DNA of 64,000 nucleotides from Alteromonas pelagimontana. Lineage in GTDB: Bacteria > Pseudomonadota > Gammaproteobacteria > Enterobacterales > Alteromonadaceae. Position 1 is the stretch's first letter; each line of letters starts with the position of its first letter. Positions 50,917 to 60,675 of the stretch are shown piece after piece. Location of the stretch: contig NZ_CP052766.1 of the NCBI RefSeq assembly GCF_002499975.2, forward strand, positions 62,001 to 126,000, read 5' to 3'. Below the pieces are notes generated by a model that worked only from the letters and a program-made list of their open reading frames with translations, did not search any database and had not been told where the DNA came from. Position numbers and translations under genes: made by a program.

Positions 50917-52296
50917 ATGATCATTATTTCCCGCCGTTCTGCCCTTGAAAGCAAACGGTTAGTTTCACTTACCTGGCCGTTATTGGTTGCGCAGCTAACG
51001 CAGATGTTGATGGGCGTGGTAGATACTGTTATGGCTGGACACTACGATGCCGTAGATATGGCCGCCGTAGCCTTGGGATTTAGCATAACGGTACCGCTGT
51101 TATGTTTTATTCAAGGTATCGCTTTAGCATTGCCGCCTATCATTTCCCGTTTTCACGGTAAAGGCGCGACCAGCGATATTGCTCGCGCCTCCCAGCAAGC
51201 GGGCTACTTACTGGTGATTGTCAGCCTGATAATAATGTGTATTTATCCGTTTACCGAGTCGCTGGTAACACTCTTTCCGATGGAAGATGCATTAGCAGTA
51301 ATCACCGTAGACTATGTACATTTTGTGCTTCTTTCTATGCCAGGTTTTGCGCTCTATCAGTGGTTACGAAACTTCTGCGAAGGGCTGGGTAATACTAAGC
51401 CCACCATGGTGATTACCGTCATTGGCCTGGCCTTTAATGTGCTGGGAAACTACCTGTTTATTTACGGTGCCGGGCCTATTCCCGCATTTGGTGGCGCAGG
51501 CTGCGGCATTGCCACCACCATTGTCATTTATGCAATGATGATAGCGACTGCTGTTTATGTAAGGTTTTCTTCTCGCCTGAAACAATACGCGCTGTTTGCC
51601 CAGGTATTTTCGCCCTCAGCGGGAATGATGGCGCGCATCTTTAAACTCGGCCTGCCTGTCGCCATGACGCTGCTATTTGAAGTCACCTTATTTGCCGTTG
51701 TTGCTTTGTTGTTAGCGCCTTTTGGTGCCACTACTGTCGCTGCGCATCAGGTTGCTCTAAACTTTTCTGCACTTATGTTCATGTTTCCCATGAGCTTAGG
51801 AATGGCAGTTTCGATTCGCGTTGGCTATCGCATTGGGCAAAATCGCTATCGACAGGCCAGAGTGGCAGTAAAAAGTGCACTAACAATCGGATTGCTAGTA
51901 GCAATATTGACCGCGTCATTTACTGTCTTGGCTAAAAGTTTCATTATTGGTTTATATACTACCGATGATGAGGTTTTTGAATTAGCGAACTCGTTGCTGA
52001 TATTTGCCGCTCTGTTTCAATTTTCTGATGCCATACAAGTTATTTCCGCCAACGCACTTCGCGGCTATAAAGATACCACGGCAATGTTTTTAATTACCTT
52101 TTGTGCGTACTGGCTAATTGGACTTCCTACAGGGATAATATTAGGACGTACCGACTGGCTGACCGACGCGCCTTTGTCCGCAGCCGGATTCTGGATTGGG
52201 TTTATTGTAGGATTAAGCAGCGCTGCGGTGATGTTGGGATCACGAGTATGGGTAATTCAAAGGCGCTATGCCCGGCATTCGAACCTGGCGCAATAA
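50917..52296 (+). CDS. MATE family multidrug/sodium antiporter (NorM-like)
   Basis: The 459-residue protein has twelve hydrophobic helices in two six-helix halves, each with MATE signatures (TQMLMGVVDTVMAGHYD in the first helix, and GLPVAMTLLFEVTLF and MFPMSLGMAVSIRVGYRIGQ in the second half). NorM-type MATE pumps export cationic drugs, dyes or flavins using Na+ or H+. Its ATG lies one base after moeA's stop, so the two are probably co-transcribed although functionally unrelated. Confidence 0.9.
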   Translation: MIIISRRSALESKRLVSLTWPLLVAQLTQMLMGVVDTVMAGHYDAVDMAAVALGFSITVPLLCFIQGIALALPPIISRFHGKGATSDIARASQQAGYLLVIVSLIIMCIYPFTESLVTLFPMEDALAVITVDYVHFVLLSMPGFALYQWLRNFCEGLGNTKPTMVITVIGLAFNVLGNYLFIYGAGPIPAFGGAGCGIATTIVIYAMMIATAVYVRFSSRLKQYALFAQVFSPSAGMMARIFKLGLPVAMTLLFEVTLFAVVALLLAPFGATTVAAHQVALNFSALMFMFPMSLGMAVSIRVGYRIGQNRYRQARVAVKSALTIGLLVAILTASFTVLAKSFIIGLYTTDDEVFELANSLLIFAALFQFSDAIQVISANALRGYKDTTAMFLITFCAYWLIGLPTGIILGRTDWLTDAPLSAAGFWIGFIVGLSSAAVMLGSRVWVIQRRYARHSNLAQ

Positions 52297-52369
52297 TGAA
52301 AGAGTATACCCTTTTGCAAAAAGCAGAATGTAGAAACCAGATCTTCAACCCGCAATGGAGCATGAATCA

Positions 52370-52978
52370 GTGATTGAAATTGTGCCAGTGTTGATTTACT
52401 TCTTCGCAGTTATCGATCCCATTGGCACCATTCCAGTATTCGTGGCGTGTACTCAACGCCACTCTGCTGCAGAAAGACGTAAAATAGCGCTAATGGCATT
52501 TCTTACTTCCACCAGTATTCTGCTGTTTTTTATCATTGCTGGCGAGTTCATCTTGACCGTTATGAAAATTCCGTTACCCGCATTTCAAATTTCAGGTGGA
52601 ATCGTGCTTTTCCTGTTCGCGTTAACTATGATTTTTGGCGAAGGAAAGCCAGGAAAAGAAATAAGAATGATGAAGTCGCCGCGTGAAATAGCCGTTTTCC
52701 CCATCGCGGTTCCTTCTATTGCAAGCCCCGGCGCTATGCTCGCCGCTGTTTTACTCACCGAAAATAAGGTCTACACACTTTGGGAACAAGCTCAAACAGC
52801 AATGGTGATGGTGGGCGTATTGTTTTTAACCCTTCTTCTTATGATTATGGCCAATGTCATCATTCGAGTAATTGGTGAAGCCGGAGCCAGTATTATCAGC
52901 CGGGTAATGGGCCTTATTCTGGCTTCACTGGCAACAGCCAATACGCTTGCCGGAATTAAGGTCTATTTTGCTATTTAA
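52370..52978 (+). CDS. MarC family membrane protein
   Basis: A small inner-membrane protein of the MarC/UPF0056 family, with six membrane helices and the signature FFAVIDPIGTIPVFVA in the first. A GTG at 52370 with GGAG nine bases upstream gives 202 residues. An ATG at 52355 is an alternative that adds five residues. SPREIAVFPIAVPSIASPGAM marks the second half. Transport function is often assumed but not shown. It ends 12 bases before the convergent rhomboid gene. Confidence 0.85.
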   Translation: MIEIVPVLIYFFAVIDPIGTIPVFVACTQRHSAAERRKIALMAFLTSTSILLFFIIAGEFILTVMKIPLPAFQISGGIVLFLFALTMIFGEGKPGKEIRMMKSPREIAVFPIAVPSIASPGAMLAAVLLTENKVYTLWEQAQTAMVMVGVLFLTLLLMIMANVIIRVIGEAGASIISRVMGLILASLATANTLAGIKVYFAI

Positions 52979-52990
52979 CAGAAAAACCGA

Positions 52991-53677
52991 TTACTGAGTT
53001 TTGTTGCTCACTTCTCGTGAATCGTCTGAAGCCGAATTTCTCTCCCATAAATTGCCGATGAGCGGATCGTCTTCGTCTTTTCCTTCCCATTCATAATGCT
53101 TGGGCGTGGGTTTTGGATCCCGCTTCCAAAACAGCAGGGCACAGACGGTACCGCCTAAAGCACCGAAAAAATGCGCCTCATAGGAAATTTCAGGATCGCG
53201 GGGAAAAATAGTCATTACCATCCCGCCATACATAAAAAACGCGATCATCATAAGCCCGACGGAACGCGCGTCGCGCCGCATAACAGATACAACAAATAAA
53301 TAAAAAAACAAACCGTGAGCCACACCACTTGCGCCCAGATGGGTGGCATCGCGACCAAACAACCACACGCCAATTCCAGAAATCAACCAGGAAAATCCTA
53401 GTGCTTTGAAACGAGTCTGCGGGTATCCGTATAACAGCGCGGTACCCAAAATTAAAAGCGGCAAGGTATTATTGAACAAATGTTCATAAGAGCTATGTAC
53501 TAAAGGCGCCGTAAGTATGCCCGGCAGCCGCGACCATTCAAGCGGCACTATGCCCAGCATGCCTAACGGTAAGTGGAACAAGATACCCGCCGACTGGATA
53601 ACCCAAAGCGCTGCAACAGCGCTCACACTGGCCATTATGGCGCTATAGAGGGAATAATGAAGATTCTTTGTTTTCAT
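52991..53677 (-). CDS. Rhomboid family intramembrane serine protease
   Basis: The 228-residue protein has about six membrane helices and the rhomboid catalytic pair: Ser117 in LGASGVAHG and His169 in SYEAHFFGALGG. Substrates are unknown. The N-terminal cytoplasmic stretch is short and the C-terminal tail (about 185-228) is soluble and acidic. It is convergent with the marC gene and lies just left of the MobA-like gene on the same strand. Confidence 0.9.
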   Translation of the reverse strand: MKTKNLHYSLYSAIMASVSAVAALWVIQSAGILFHLPLGMLGIVPLEWSRLPGILTAPLVHSSYEHLFNNTLPLLILGTALLYGYPQTRFKALGFSWLISGIGVWLFGRDATHLGASGVAHGLFFYLFVVSVMRRDARSVGLMMIAFFMYGGMVMTIFPRDPEISYEAHFFGALGGTVCALLFWKRDPKPTPKHYEWEGKDEDDPLIGNLWERNSASDDSREVSNKTQ

Positions 53678-53712
53678 TTACTGTACGTGTGGGCGAACGT
53701 AAAAAAAACAAT

Positions 53713-54321
53713 TTAGTGATGAAAATTGATCGAATCCCAATCTCTTGTACGGTCGATATCACAGGCAGCTTCAGGATGTTCAACACCCTTACAGAAACTA
53801 GCGTTTTCCGGATTATTAAGCAGCTTACCTGCGCCTTTATCTCCCGATAACATCATAAGTTGCGGCAAATACTCTACAGGAAAAATTGCCGGCGCCGACA
53901 ACCTGCCTCCCCACCGACTGGCAATAATACGCTGTGGATGCTCTTGCGCGGCTATTGTCAAGTGCTGTAACGATGCGGTGGTCACCTTTGGTAAATCACT
54001 TAAACCTATTAGCACATGAGAGAAATGGCTACCCTCACGTTGCAGATACTGAATACCATTACGAATGCTACTGGCAATGCCTTCTTGCCAGCCAGGATTA
54101 TAAACAAGGTGGCAGATGTCATAGTGCGAAAAATCTGCACTGATCTGTTGATGATAAGCGCCTGATACCAGCACAATAGGCGTCTCACATAGAGGAGCAT
54201 ATTGCTTTACCGTATATTGCAGTAATGGTTCGCCCCCAGGATGGTTGGAGAACAATTTGTTACCGTTATATCGTCGGCTACTTCCACCGGCGAGTAAAAT
54301 TATCCTTAAGCGAATCGACAT
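53713..54321 (-). CDS. MobA/MocA-like nucleotidyltransferase
   Basis: This 202-residue protein has the N-terminal nucleotide-binding loop IILLAGGSSRRYNGNKLF, typical of the MobA-like NTP transferase family, and LIGLSDLPKVTTASLQHL further on. MocA-type members add CMP to the molybdenum cofactor for xanthine-dehydrogenase-family enzymes. It overlaps the upstream XdhC gene by 16 bases. That coupling and the Mo hydroxylase elsewhere in the window favour MCD cofactor formation over other MobA-like roles. Confidence 0.82.
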   Translation of the reverse strand: MSIRLRIILLAGGSSRRYNGNKLFSNHPGGEPLLQYTVKQYAPLCETPIVLVSGAYHQQISADFSHYDICHLVYNPGWQEGIASSIRNGIQYLQREGSHFSHVLIGLSDLPKVTTASLQHLTIAAQEHPQRIIASRWGGRLSAPAIFPVEYLPQLMMLSGDKGAGKLLNNPENASFCKGVEHPEAACDIDRTRDWDSINFHH

Positions 54322-55283
54322 GAATTTTGCGAATGCGTCTGTTGCTCATAGAGGGTCGCGTGAGCCTGCGACAGAATGGAAAGTGCAATGGATTCCGGCA
54401 ATTCTCCACCTATTGGAAATCCCGCTGGCGCACAAATTGGAACAGGTAAAGCAGAGGCTTGTAACTTAGCTGATTTCAGTACCCTTTTATATCGATGAAC
54501 TGGTCCAAGCAACGCCAAATATTGTAATGCCGCATTCGGATGACGTGCAATTAACGCTACAGCTTTGGCATCTAAGTCAACTTGATGATGCATCAGCACT
54601 ATAGCATTTGCCTGTTGATACCATTGATTACAAGCCAAGTCTTCAATTTCACTCTCGCCGGTATAAGTGGCTGATAGGAAATCCTGCGAGCGCGCGTACC
54701 TTGCTCTCGGATCGTTTACCGCCACCCGCCAGCCAATTCTGGCCGCTATATCACACAGAGGTATGGCATCAATACCACCTCCTAATATCAGCAGCGTACT
54801 GGGTGGCGTCAGCCGATGTACAAACCAGTCTTCTTTTTGCTCGGGTCGGGTAATTAAAGAAGCTGCCGGGCCCGGACGTAAGCTTTGGGCATAGTCCACC
54901 GGTTGATTAGCCTGCATCCGCTCTAATACTTCAGGTAGATGCAAATAGTTATTTTCGGCATTCACCGGTTGCAGTAGCAACGTCACCTCTCCGCCGCAAC
55001 CTATGCCTAAACGCCAGGCAATATCGCCTTCTTCCTGCATATCGTAAGTAACTTGCTTACTGTGCCCTTTTAACCAACACTTTCTGGCGTGGTGAAAAAT
55101 ATCGCTTTCTAAACAACCACCGCTAACCATCCCCATTTGCTTACCAGTGTCATTAAACAACATCATGGCTCCCGCTTTGCGGTAGGACGACCCCCGGGTT
55201 CCGATTACTGTAACAAGAATCCACTTGTAGTCGTCCTTTTGCGAAATCCAATCGCGCAAAATGTGGTAAAGATGGTGCTTCAT
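54306..55283 (-). CDS. XdhC family molybdenum-cofactor maturation protein
   Basis: At 325 residues it matches XdhC. The N-terminal CoxI-like region has VTVIGTRGSSYRKAGAMML and GMVSGGCLESDIFHHARKC, and the C-terminal Rossmann region has LLILGGGIDAIPLCDIA. XdhC proteins bind Moco, help its sulfuration and deliver it to xanthine oxidase family enzymes. It is translationally coupled to the MobA-like gene, so both probably serve the IorAB hydroxylase about 24 kb away. Confidence 0.88.
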   Translation of the reverse strand: MKHHLYHILRDWISQKDDYKWILVTVIGTRGSSYRKAGAMMLFNDTGKQMGMVSGGCLESDIFHHARKCWLKGHSKQVTYDMQEEGDIAWRLGIGCGGEVTLLLQPVNAENNYLHLPEVLERMQANQPVDYAQSLRPGPAASLITRPEQKEDWFVHRLTPPSTLLILGGGIDAIPLCDIAARIGWRVAVNDPRARYARSQDFLSATYTGESEIEDLACNQWYQQANAIVLMHHQVDLDAKAVALIARHPNAALQYLALLGPVHRYKRVLKSAKLQASALPVPICAPAGFPIGGELPESIALSILSQAHATLYEQQTHSQNSCRFA

Positions 55284-55636
55284 GATCTCATGCCTTTTAA
55301 GCTAGCTATAAATATGATCGCCCTAGCGCTTGCACCGTTCAGGATGACGTCAAGCGTTCAACATTCATGGTCGTTATACGATTCAGAACGGGTAAAGGTC
55401 ACAAAGCAGCAGGACAAGCTCATGTCGATGCTCGTCCTGATGCCATTATTATATAAAACCAGGTATTTTTAAAATAACCATATCATATAGCGAAAAAGCA
55501 CTTTGCATTTTTGCAAATGCCACCAATGATATAGGGGTAAAGATGGATACCACAATTATAGTTATGGTGTAATGACTCCATAACGACGAAAACTTTCACT
55601 AAAATATAGGTATTCCAAACCAGGTAAGGAACGACA
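55284..55636. promoter_or_regulatory. 353-base divergent region between xdhC and cysK
   Basis: No gene is visible. A hairpin-forming inverted repeat (CAGGACAAGC with GCTCGTCCTG, about 55410-55441) has no U-tract. A perfect 7-base dyad GTTATGG...CCATAAC occupies 55561-55584. It lies just upstream of a poor -35 (TCCATA) and a TAAAAT -10 at 55600-55605, suggesting an activator-dependent cysK promoter. CysB is a natural candidate but no specific match is claimed. Confidence 0.45.
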
Positions 55637-56602
55637 ATGCAAGTATTTGACGACAATTCACTTTCTATCGGCCGTACGCCGTTAGTTAAACTTAATCGGG
55701 TCACAGGCGGTAACGTGTATGCCAAAATGGAATCGCGGAACCCGAGTTTCAGCGTAAAGTGCCGTATCGGCGCAAACATGATATGGGATGCAGAAAAGCG
55801 CGGTGTACTAAAGCCTGGTAAAGAGCTTGTTGAACCTACCAGCGGAAATACCGGAATAGCGCTGGCTTTCGTTGCCGCATCACGAGGTTACAAGCTAACG
55901 CTAACCATGCCAAGTAGCATGAGTTTGGAGCGCAGAAAGCTGCTTAAAGCACTGGGTGCAAATTTAATATTGACAGAAGCCCCTAAGGGAATGAAAGGCG
56001 CAGTAGCCGCGGCCCAGGAAATCGTCGCTTCTGATCCTGACAAATACGTATTACTCCAACAGTTTGATAACCCTGCCAATCCCGCTATACACGAAAAAAC
56101 AACCGGGCCTGAAATCTGGGATGACACCGATGGTAAAGTTGATGCTTTTGTCGCAGGCGTAGGTACCGGCGGCACCATTACCGGGGTAAGTCGGTATATC
56201 AAAAATACTAAAGGCAAAGCTATTGTCTCTATCGCTGTCGAGCCCACCGATTCACCGGTCATTACTCAAGCAAAAAAAGGCGAAGAACTAACGCCTGGCC
56301 CGCATAAAATACAAGGTATCGGCGCGGGTTTCATTCCAGGTAATCTGGATTTAGACATTGTTGACGAAGTGGCGCAAGTCACTAACGAAGAATGTATGGA
56401 AATGACGCATCGTCTAATGGTGGAAGAAGGCATACTGGCAGGCATATCATCTGGTGCCGCGGTAGTCGCAGCCAAACGCTTTGCAGAACGTCCGGAAAAC
56501 AAAGATAAAATTGTAGTTGTACTGTTAGCGAGTGCCACCGAACGCTACTTAAGCAGCCCGTTATTTGCTGGCGCTTTCGGCGAACAGGAAGAACAACAAT
56601 AA
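55637..56602 (+). CDS. cysK: Cysteine synthase A
   Basis: CysK makes cysteine from O-acetylserine and sulfide. The 321-residue PLP enzyme has its Schiff-base lysine at Lys41 in [11 protein letters not shown], the substrate-binding TSGNTG near residue 70, and [19 protein letters not shown] [14 protein letters not shown] for the phosphate loop. Length and the C-terminal [14 protein letters not shown] fit CysK rather than CysM. GTAAGGA precedes the ATG. A clear terminator follows. Confidence 0.94.
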   Translation: MQVFDDNSLSIGRTPLVKLNRVTGGNVYAKMESRNPSFSVKCRIGANMIWDAEKRGVLKPGKELVEPTSGNTGIALAFVAASRGYKLTLTMPSSMSLERRKLLKALGANLILTEAPKGMKGAVAAAQEIVASDPDKYVLLQQFDNPANPAIHEKTTGPEIWDDTDGKVDAFVAGVGTGGTITGVSRYIKNTKGKAIVSIAVEPTDSPVITQAKKGEELTPGPHKIQGIGAGFIPGNLDLDIVDEVAQVTNEECMEMTHRLMVEEGILAGISSGAAVVAAKRFAERPENKDKIVVVLLASATERYLSSPLFAGAFGEQEEQQ

Positions 56603-56625
56603 TCATTTAATGTAATTCATATTGA

Positions 56626-56649
56626 AGCGAGGTTTATACCTCGCTTTTT
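56626..56649 (+). terminator. Rho-independent terminator of cysK
   Basis: AGCGAGGT (56626-56633) pairs perfectly with ACCTCGCT (56638-56645) around TTAT and continues into TTTT. Confidence 0.9.
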
Positions 56650-56789
56650 AATACCTGTTTTGCTAGTTTGTGGTAAAGAAATTCGCATCAGATAGTTTCA
56701 AACTATCTGCATCTGGCGGCCAGCTAATTTCATGTTGTCGAGGATAGTACGACACAATCAAGCAGGTTTTATTATGGATTACATAGACG

Positions 56790-57251
56790 ATGTTTAGTCT
56801 CTCTTTCAAACGTACAGTGTTTGTTATCTTGAGTATGATGATGCTCAGCGCCTGTGGTGAGAAAGAAGAAGGGCTTGGCCGCTATGGCATGTTGCATGAA
56901 AATACGCCTGAATATACCTCTGTTAAGTTTATGCAGAGCATATATCTAGAACCGGATATCAGTCAGGCTGTTGCCTTAAGTACGAACCGGCTGGCTCGCA
57001 TTTTAAGAAGTTATCATACGAACAGCAATGTACAGCGGCATGTGATGAACCTGAAATTTGATAGCGTAGTGATTACCCCGGAGGGTGGCGGTAAGGTAGG
57101 TCGTTCTCAGTTTTCCGATAAGGCTACAGTTACCTTGTTTTTTAGCGGAGAAGTGAATGATGAGCGTCGTGAAGATCTGCGCCGGGTAGAGCTAATAAAA
57201 GAAAATGGTACATGGAAAGTTAGTCGTATTCATCCTGATCATTTTATGTAA
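56790..57251 (+). CDS. Small lipoprotein of unknown function
   Basis: This 153-residue protein has a signal peptide with lipobox LSAC (Cys22). The mature part contains YTSVKFMQSIYLEPDISQAV, LARILRSYHTNSNVQRHVM and a C-terminal ENGTWKVSRIHPDHFM. I do not recognise a named family. It stands alone between cysK and an IS200 element. A palindrome-rich 100-base stretch (AGCGAAC/GTTCGCT near 57320-57340) follows before the element. Confidence 0.7.
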   Translation: MFSLSFKRTVFVILSMMMLSACGEKEEGLGRYGMLHENTPEYTSVKFMQSIYLEPDISQAVALSTNRLARILRSYHTNSNVQRHVMNLKFDSVVITPEGGGKVGRSQFSDKATVTLFFSGEVNDERREDLRRVELIKENGTWKVSRIHPDHFM

Positions 57252-57359
57252 TATCAACCTACATCAAAGATGATCCGCTCAGAACGCACCCTACGGTTGA
57301 TGGACAAGGTGCCGCCACGAAGCGAACCCGACGTTCGCTCTCGCCATAAAACAGAGAGA

Positions 57360-57978
57360 GTAAAGAATCCACCTTCTAAAGAAGGTGGCTTTGTGTGAAC
57401 CCCCTAAAAGGGGGCCTTCTATTCTAGGGCGAGCTGAGCTTGCTCTTGTCTTTCAACCTTCTCCTGGTGACGTACATAACGTCTAATGATTTCTTCGTTC
57501 ACTCCCACTGAATCAACAAAGTAACCTCGTTGCCAGAAGTGGTTTCCCCACATTTTGTTCTTTCTCAAATATGGGTACTTATTGAATAGTTTCAAAGCTA
57601 TCTTGCCTTTTAAAGCACCCATCAGGTTCGATATCGACAGCTTTGGAGGAATTTTTACTACTAGGTGAACATGGTCTATCTGCACGTTCAACTCCATCAC
57701 TATACAGTCGAGTTGCTGACAGTAGACGTGAATACACCTGTAAACATCTTTGCCTAATTTATTCGATAATATCCTGAGACGGTATTTCGGAGTCCAGACT
57801 ATGTGATATTGACATCGCCAAAACACGTGCGATGCTTGCTCGTATCTACTCATGTTAATTTCCTTTTTGACTTCGCTAAAAATCAAAGGGAGATTTAACA
57901 TGGGTAGGTATACGGGCAAAGCCCTAACATGAATGATAACCACCTACTGAAGTAGGTGGTTTAGGGCTGAAAACAAAA
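57360..57978 (-). mobile_element. IS200-type insertion sequence, copy 1
   Basis: A 619-base segment repeated at 61321-61939 with about ten substitutions defines the element. It encodes an intact TnpA only, with no TnpB. The end upstream of tnpA carries a perfect 11-base hairpin at 57938-57961. The other end carries two hairpins, CCACCTTC...GAAGGTGG at 57369-57388 and CCCCC...GGGGG at 57400-57414. These subterminal hairpins replace inverted repeats in IS200/IS605 elements. Exact ends are inferred from where the two copies diverge; shared flanking bases could be target sequence. Confidence 0.9.
57419..57853 (-). CDS. tnpA: IS200/IS605 family transposase TnpA, copy 1
   Basis: From the ATG at 57853 (MSRYEQASHVFWRCQYHIVW) the transposase has 144 residues. 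It is a Y1 HUH single-strand transposase: the HUH motif is His61-Val-His63 in IDHVHLVVKIPP, and the nucleophile is probably Tyr126 in RRYVRHQEK. Such enzymes cut and rejoin single-stranded DNA, often at replication forks. The frame extends upstream to 57943 but that part covers the element's end. It is intact and differs from copy 2 at a few residues (for example Leu versus Phe in KYRxRIL). Confidence 0.93.
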   Translation of the reverse strand: MSRYEQASHVFWRCQYHIVWTPKYRLRILSNKLGKDVYRCIHVYCQQLDCIVMELNVQIDHVHLVVKIPPKLSISNLMGALKGKIALKLFNKYPYLRKNKMWGNHFWQRGYFVDSVGVNEEIIRRYVRHQEKVERQEQAQLALE

Positions 57979-58004
57979 GGCCGTGTCTTCCGAACACGGC
58001 TTTT
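57970..58004 (-). terminator. Rho-independent terminator of ggt, abutting IS copy 1
   Basis: GCCGTGT...ACACGGC at 57980-58000 follows the ggt stop on the minus strand and runs into TTTTGTTTT, which is where IS copy 1 begins. Confidence 0.85.
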
Positions 58005-58037
58005 ATATGACATTCTCTGGAAGACTGCTTCTTTACG

Positions 58038-59804
58038 TCAATTGCCGACTGCCCTTCCTTCGCGACGAGGATCTGCGCCCCCCACCAGCTTTCCATCAAC
58101 AATTTGAATTCCATGCAACCCGCTATTTAAGTCGATGACATTCACCGGATGCCCCATGGCTTCCAAGGGACCGCGCAAATTAGTAATCGGCGTGCCCTTC
58201 TCCAGCGCAGTATAATCATTCCGGTTGGTAACTTTTGGTAAGTTAATCGCCTGTTGGATGTCAAGATCAAAATCTATTACACCAATTAAAGTCTGCGCCA
58301 CATAATCGATAATTCTGCTACCTCCTGGTGAGCCCACCACGATTTCAAGCTCGCCTTCACTATCAAATACCATAGTCGGACTCATGGCGCTGCGGGGACG
58401 CTTTTTTGGCTCCACACGGTTAACAACAGGACGGTTATTTTTTAAAGGGTTAAAAGAAAAGTCTGTCAACTGATTGTTCAATAAAAACCCTTCTACCATT
58501 AATCCTGAACCGAACATAAATTCAATACTGGTAGTCATGGACACGGCGTTGCCTTCTTTATCTACAATAGAAACATGACTGGTGTTAGGTTGTTCAAAGG
58601 AGGCGCCGCTTGATATGTTAGCGTCTGAATACGGGTTACCAGGACGTGCCCTACTCCACTTTTTCGTTTTATCTATCAATGCTGCTCTCTGGTGCAGATA
58701 TGAGGCGTTAATGAGTGCAGCAAAGGGTAATTCGGTGAAGTCGCTGTCGGCAATATACATGTCCCTGTCAGCAAAAGTGAGAGCGCTTGCCTGAGCGAAT
58801 AAATTGACAAACTCAGCGCTGTCAGGTTTTAAGGCAGAAAGATTTTTATCCTCCAGTAGCTTTAGAATTTGATAAACATTAATACCACCAGAACTTGGCG
58901 GAGCCATCCCACAAACTGTGCGGTCATGATATTTGCCGCACACTGGCTTGCGCTCAATGGCCTTATATTCAGCTAAATCTGCTAACTCCATCGCGCCAGG
59001 ATTTACTTGAGCGGAATTTACTGCTTTCACAATTTTTTCCGCAAGTGGGCCATTGTAAAGATACCCGCTACCGTCTTTCGCAATGTGTTCCAGCGTATTT
59101 GCCAGAGGCTTATTTTTCTTTATTATCCCGGCTTCTAATGGCATTCCATTAGGAAAAAAATACGTAGAGCTTGAGGGAAACGTTCTCAGTCCAGGGTGAT
59201 AGTCAAGGGCCACTAGACTGGCTAAACGGGGCGACACTTTAAATCCTTTAGTAGCAGTTTGAATTGCATCATCAAAAAGTGGCTCCCAAGGAAGCTTACC
59301 AAACTGCTTATGCGCCATTTCCAACGCCTTAAGTGCACCTGGGACGCCGACTGATTTGCCACCAACCACGGCATTAAGCCAATCTACAGGTTTATTGTCT
59401 TTCATAAACCAGTCGGCGTTGACCTTCGACGGCGCGGTTTCGCGGCCATCAAAGGTGTGAAGCACTTTCTTTTTATTATCCCAATATAAAATGAATGCGC
59501 CCCCGCCAATACCTGACGACTGGGGTTCAACCAAAGTCAACATAGCTTGAACAGCGATGGCAGCATCAATAGCGCTGCCGCCTTTGTCGATAACATTTCG
59601 TCCCGCCAACGCCGCATAAGGATTGGCAGCAACCACCATATACTCATTGCTGGTAAATGCCTGCTTTTCAACATAACCGGTTGAAGCTTCTGGCTCTCGG
59701 GTTTCAATGGTTTGCGCTATTGCGGCATATGGCCCGAAAAAGCCGGTAAGCACACACCAGCTAACAACAGCGCCAACGACTTTTCGAATGGAATGTCTGA
59801 ACAA
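58038..59804 (-). CDS. ggt: Gamma-glutamyltransferase
   Basis: This 588-residue periplasmic enzyme cleaves or transfers the gamma-glutamyl group of glutathione. A signal peptide ends near residue 31. The precursor self-cleaves before Thr408 in EQPNTSHVSIVDKEGNA to give large and small subunits. Substrate contacts GIGGGAFILYWD (near 98) and FNNQLTDFSF-like LLNNQLTDFSFNP are present. Length matches E. coli Ggt (580). It follows the enoyl-CoA hydratase by 15 bases and ends in a terminator next to an IS200 copy. Confidence 0.94.
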   Translation of the reverse strand: MFRHSIRKVVGAVVSWCVLTGFFGPYAAIAQTIETREPEASTGYVEKQAFTSNEYMVVAANPYAALAGRNVIDKGGSAIDAAIAVQAMLTLVEPQSSGIGGGAFILYWDNKKKVLHTFDGRETAPSKVNADWFMKDNKPVDWLNAVVGGKSVGVPGALKALEMAHKQFGKLPWEPLFDDAIQTATKGFKVSPRLASLVALDYHPGLRTFPSSSTYFFPNGMPLEAGIIKKNKPLANTLEHIAKDGSGYLYNGPLAEKIVKAVNSAQVNPGAMELADLAEYKAIERKPVCGKYHDRTVCGMAPPSSGGINVYQILKLLEDKNLSALKPDSAEFVNLFAQASALTFADRDMYIADSDFTELPFAALINASYLHQRAALIDKTKKWSRARPGNPYSDANISSGASFEQPNTSHVSIVDKEGNAVSMTTSIEFMFGSGLMVEGFLLNNQLTDFSFNPLKNNRPVVNRVEPKKRPRSAMSPTMVFDSEGELEIVVGSPGGSRIIDYVAQTLIGVIDFDLDIQQAINLPKVTNRNDYTALEKGTPITNLRGPLEAMGHPVNVIDLNSGLHGIQIVDGKLVGGADPRREGRAVGN

Positions 59805-59819
59805 AATCGGAATTTCCTC

Positions 59820-60584
59820 TTATTTAAATTTAGCGCGATCGACCGGACGCTTATGTAAAAAGGCATCGAACGCTTCTTGCGCAGCTTCTGTGCCCATCGC
59901 TTCTAGAAATACATCTAATTCTACATTGATTTGTTGATGAATCATCTGCGATTCATTTTTCATTAGCGACTTTGTTTGCGTGAGTGCAAACACAGGTTTA
60001 GTGGCAAGTGTCTGACATACCGAATTAACTTTATTTTCCAATGCCGGTAAGTCTACAATTTGGCTTACCAGGCCAAACTGAGCCGCTTCGGCTGCGCCAA
60101 AAGGTTCGCCTAACATTAACCATTCACTGGCTTTACGGTGGCCGGCAAGACGAGGAAGCAAATAACTGGAGGCGTACTCAGGCACCAATCCCAGATTGAT
60201 GAATGGTAAAACAAATTTTGTTTCAGGCGCACAATACACTAAATCACAATGTAACAGCATTGTGGTACCTATACCCACGGCAAGACCATGCACCTGCGCA
60301 ACAACAGGTACTCTGCAGTCAGTCAGCGCATTCATGAAGGCTACCGTTTCTGCGACATGCTCACCATCATCACCGCGGGCAAAGTCGCTGATATCATTCC
60401 CCGCGGTAAAACAGTCGCCATTCCCGCGGATCAACACCACTTTTATCTCTTGATTTTCACTGGCATTACTAATGCCATCAGCAAGCGTTTGATACATGTC
60501 TCTGGTTAGCGCATTTTTCTTATCTGCACGGTCGAGTGCCAGTGTCATTATGCCTGCGTCTATTTTACAACTTACCTTGCTCAT
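59820..60584 (-). CDS. Enoyl-CoA hydratase/isomerase family protein
   Basis: From the ATG at 60584 (AAGGAAAAGTAT just upstream) the protein has 254 residues and begins MSKVSCKIDAGIMTLALDR. Crotonase-fold signatures are ADKKNALTRDMY, the oxyanion-hole CFTAGNDISDFARG, and VHGLAVGIGTTMLLHCDLVY. The second loop has no obvious Glu pair, so it may be an isomerase rather than a hydratase. It would act on acyl-CoA substrates. It is divergent from the rhombosortase gene and close to ggt. Confidence 0.87.
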   Translation of the reverse strand: MSKVSCKIDAGIMTLALDRADKKNALTRDMYQTLADGISNASENQEIKVVLIRGNGDCFTAGNDISDFARGDDGEHVAETVAFMNALTDCRVPVVAQVHGLAVGIGTTMLLHCDLVYCAPETKFVLPFINLGLVPEYASSYLLPRLAGHRKASEWLMLGEPFGAAEAAQFGLVSQIVDLPALENKVNSVCQTLATKPVFALTQTKSLMKNESQMIHQQINVELDVFLEAMGTEAAQEAFDAFLHKRPVDRAKFK

Positions 60585-60675
60585 ATACTTTTCCTTTCTT
60601 CCACGGGAAACCAACAACTTCGCTATGTTTTTCTGTATCATAGCCTTCATTCCACTTTTAGAGAAATCACTATCA

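Noticed and set aside
57853..57943. N-terminally extended TnpA from the upstream ATG
   Set aside because: The extra 30 residues cover the element's subterminal region, and known Y1 transposases begin at MSRYEQ-like sequence.
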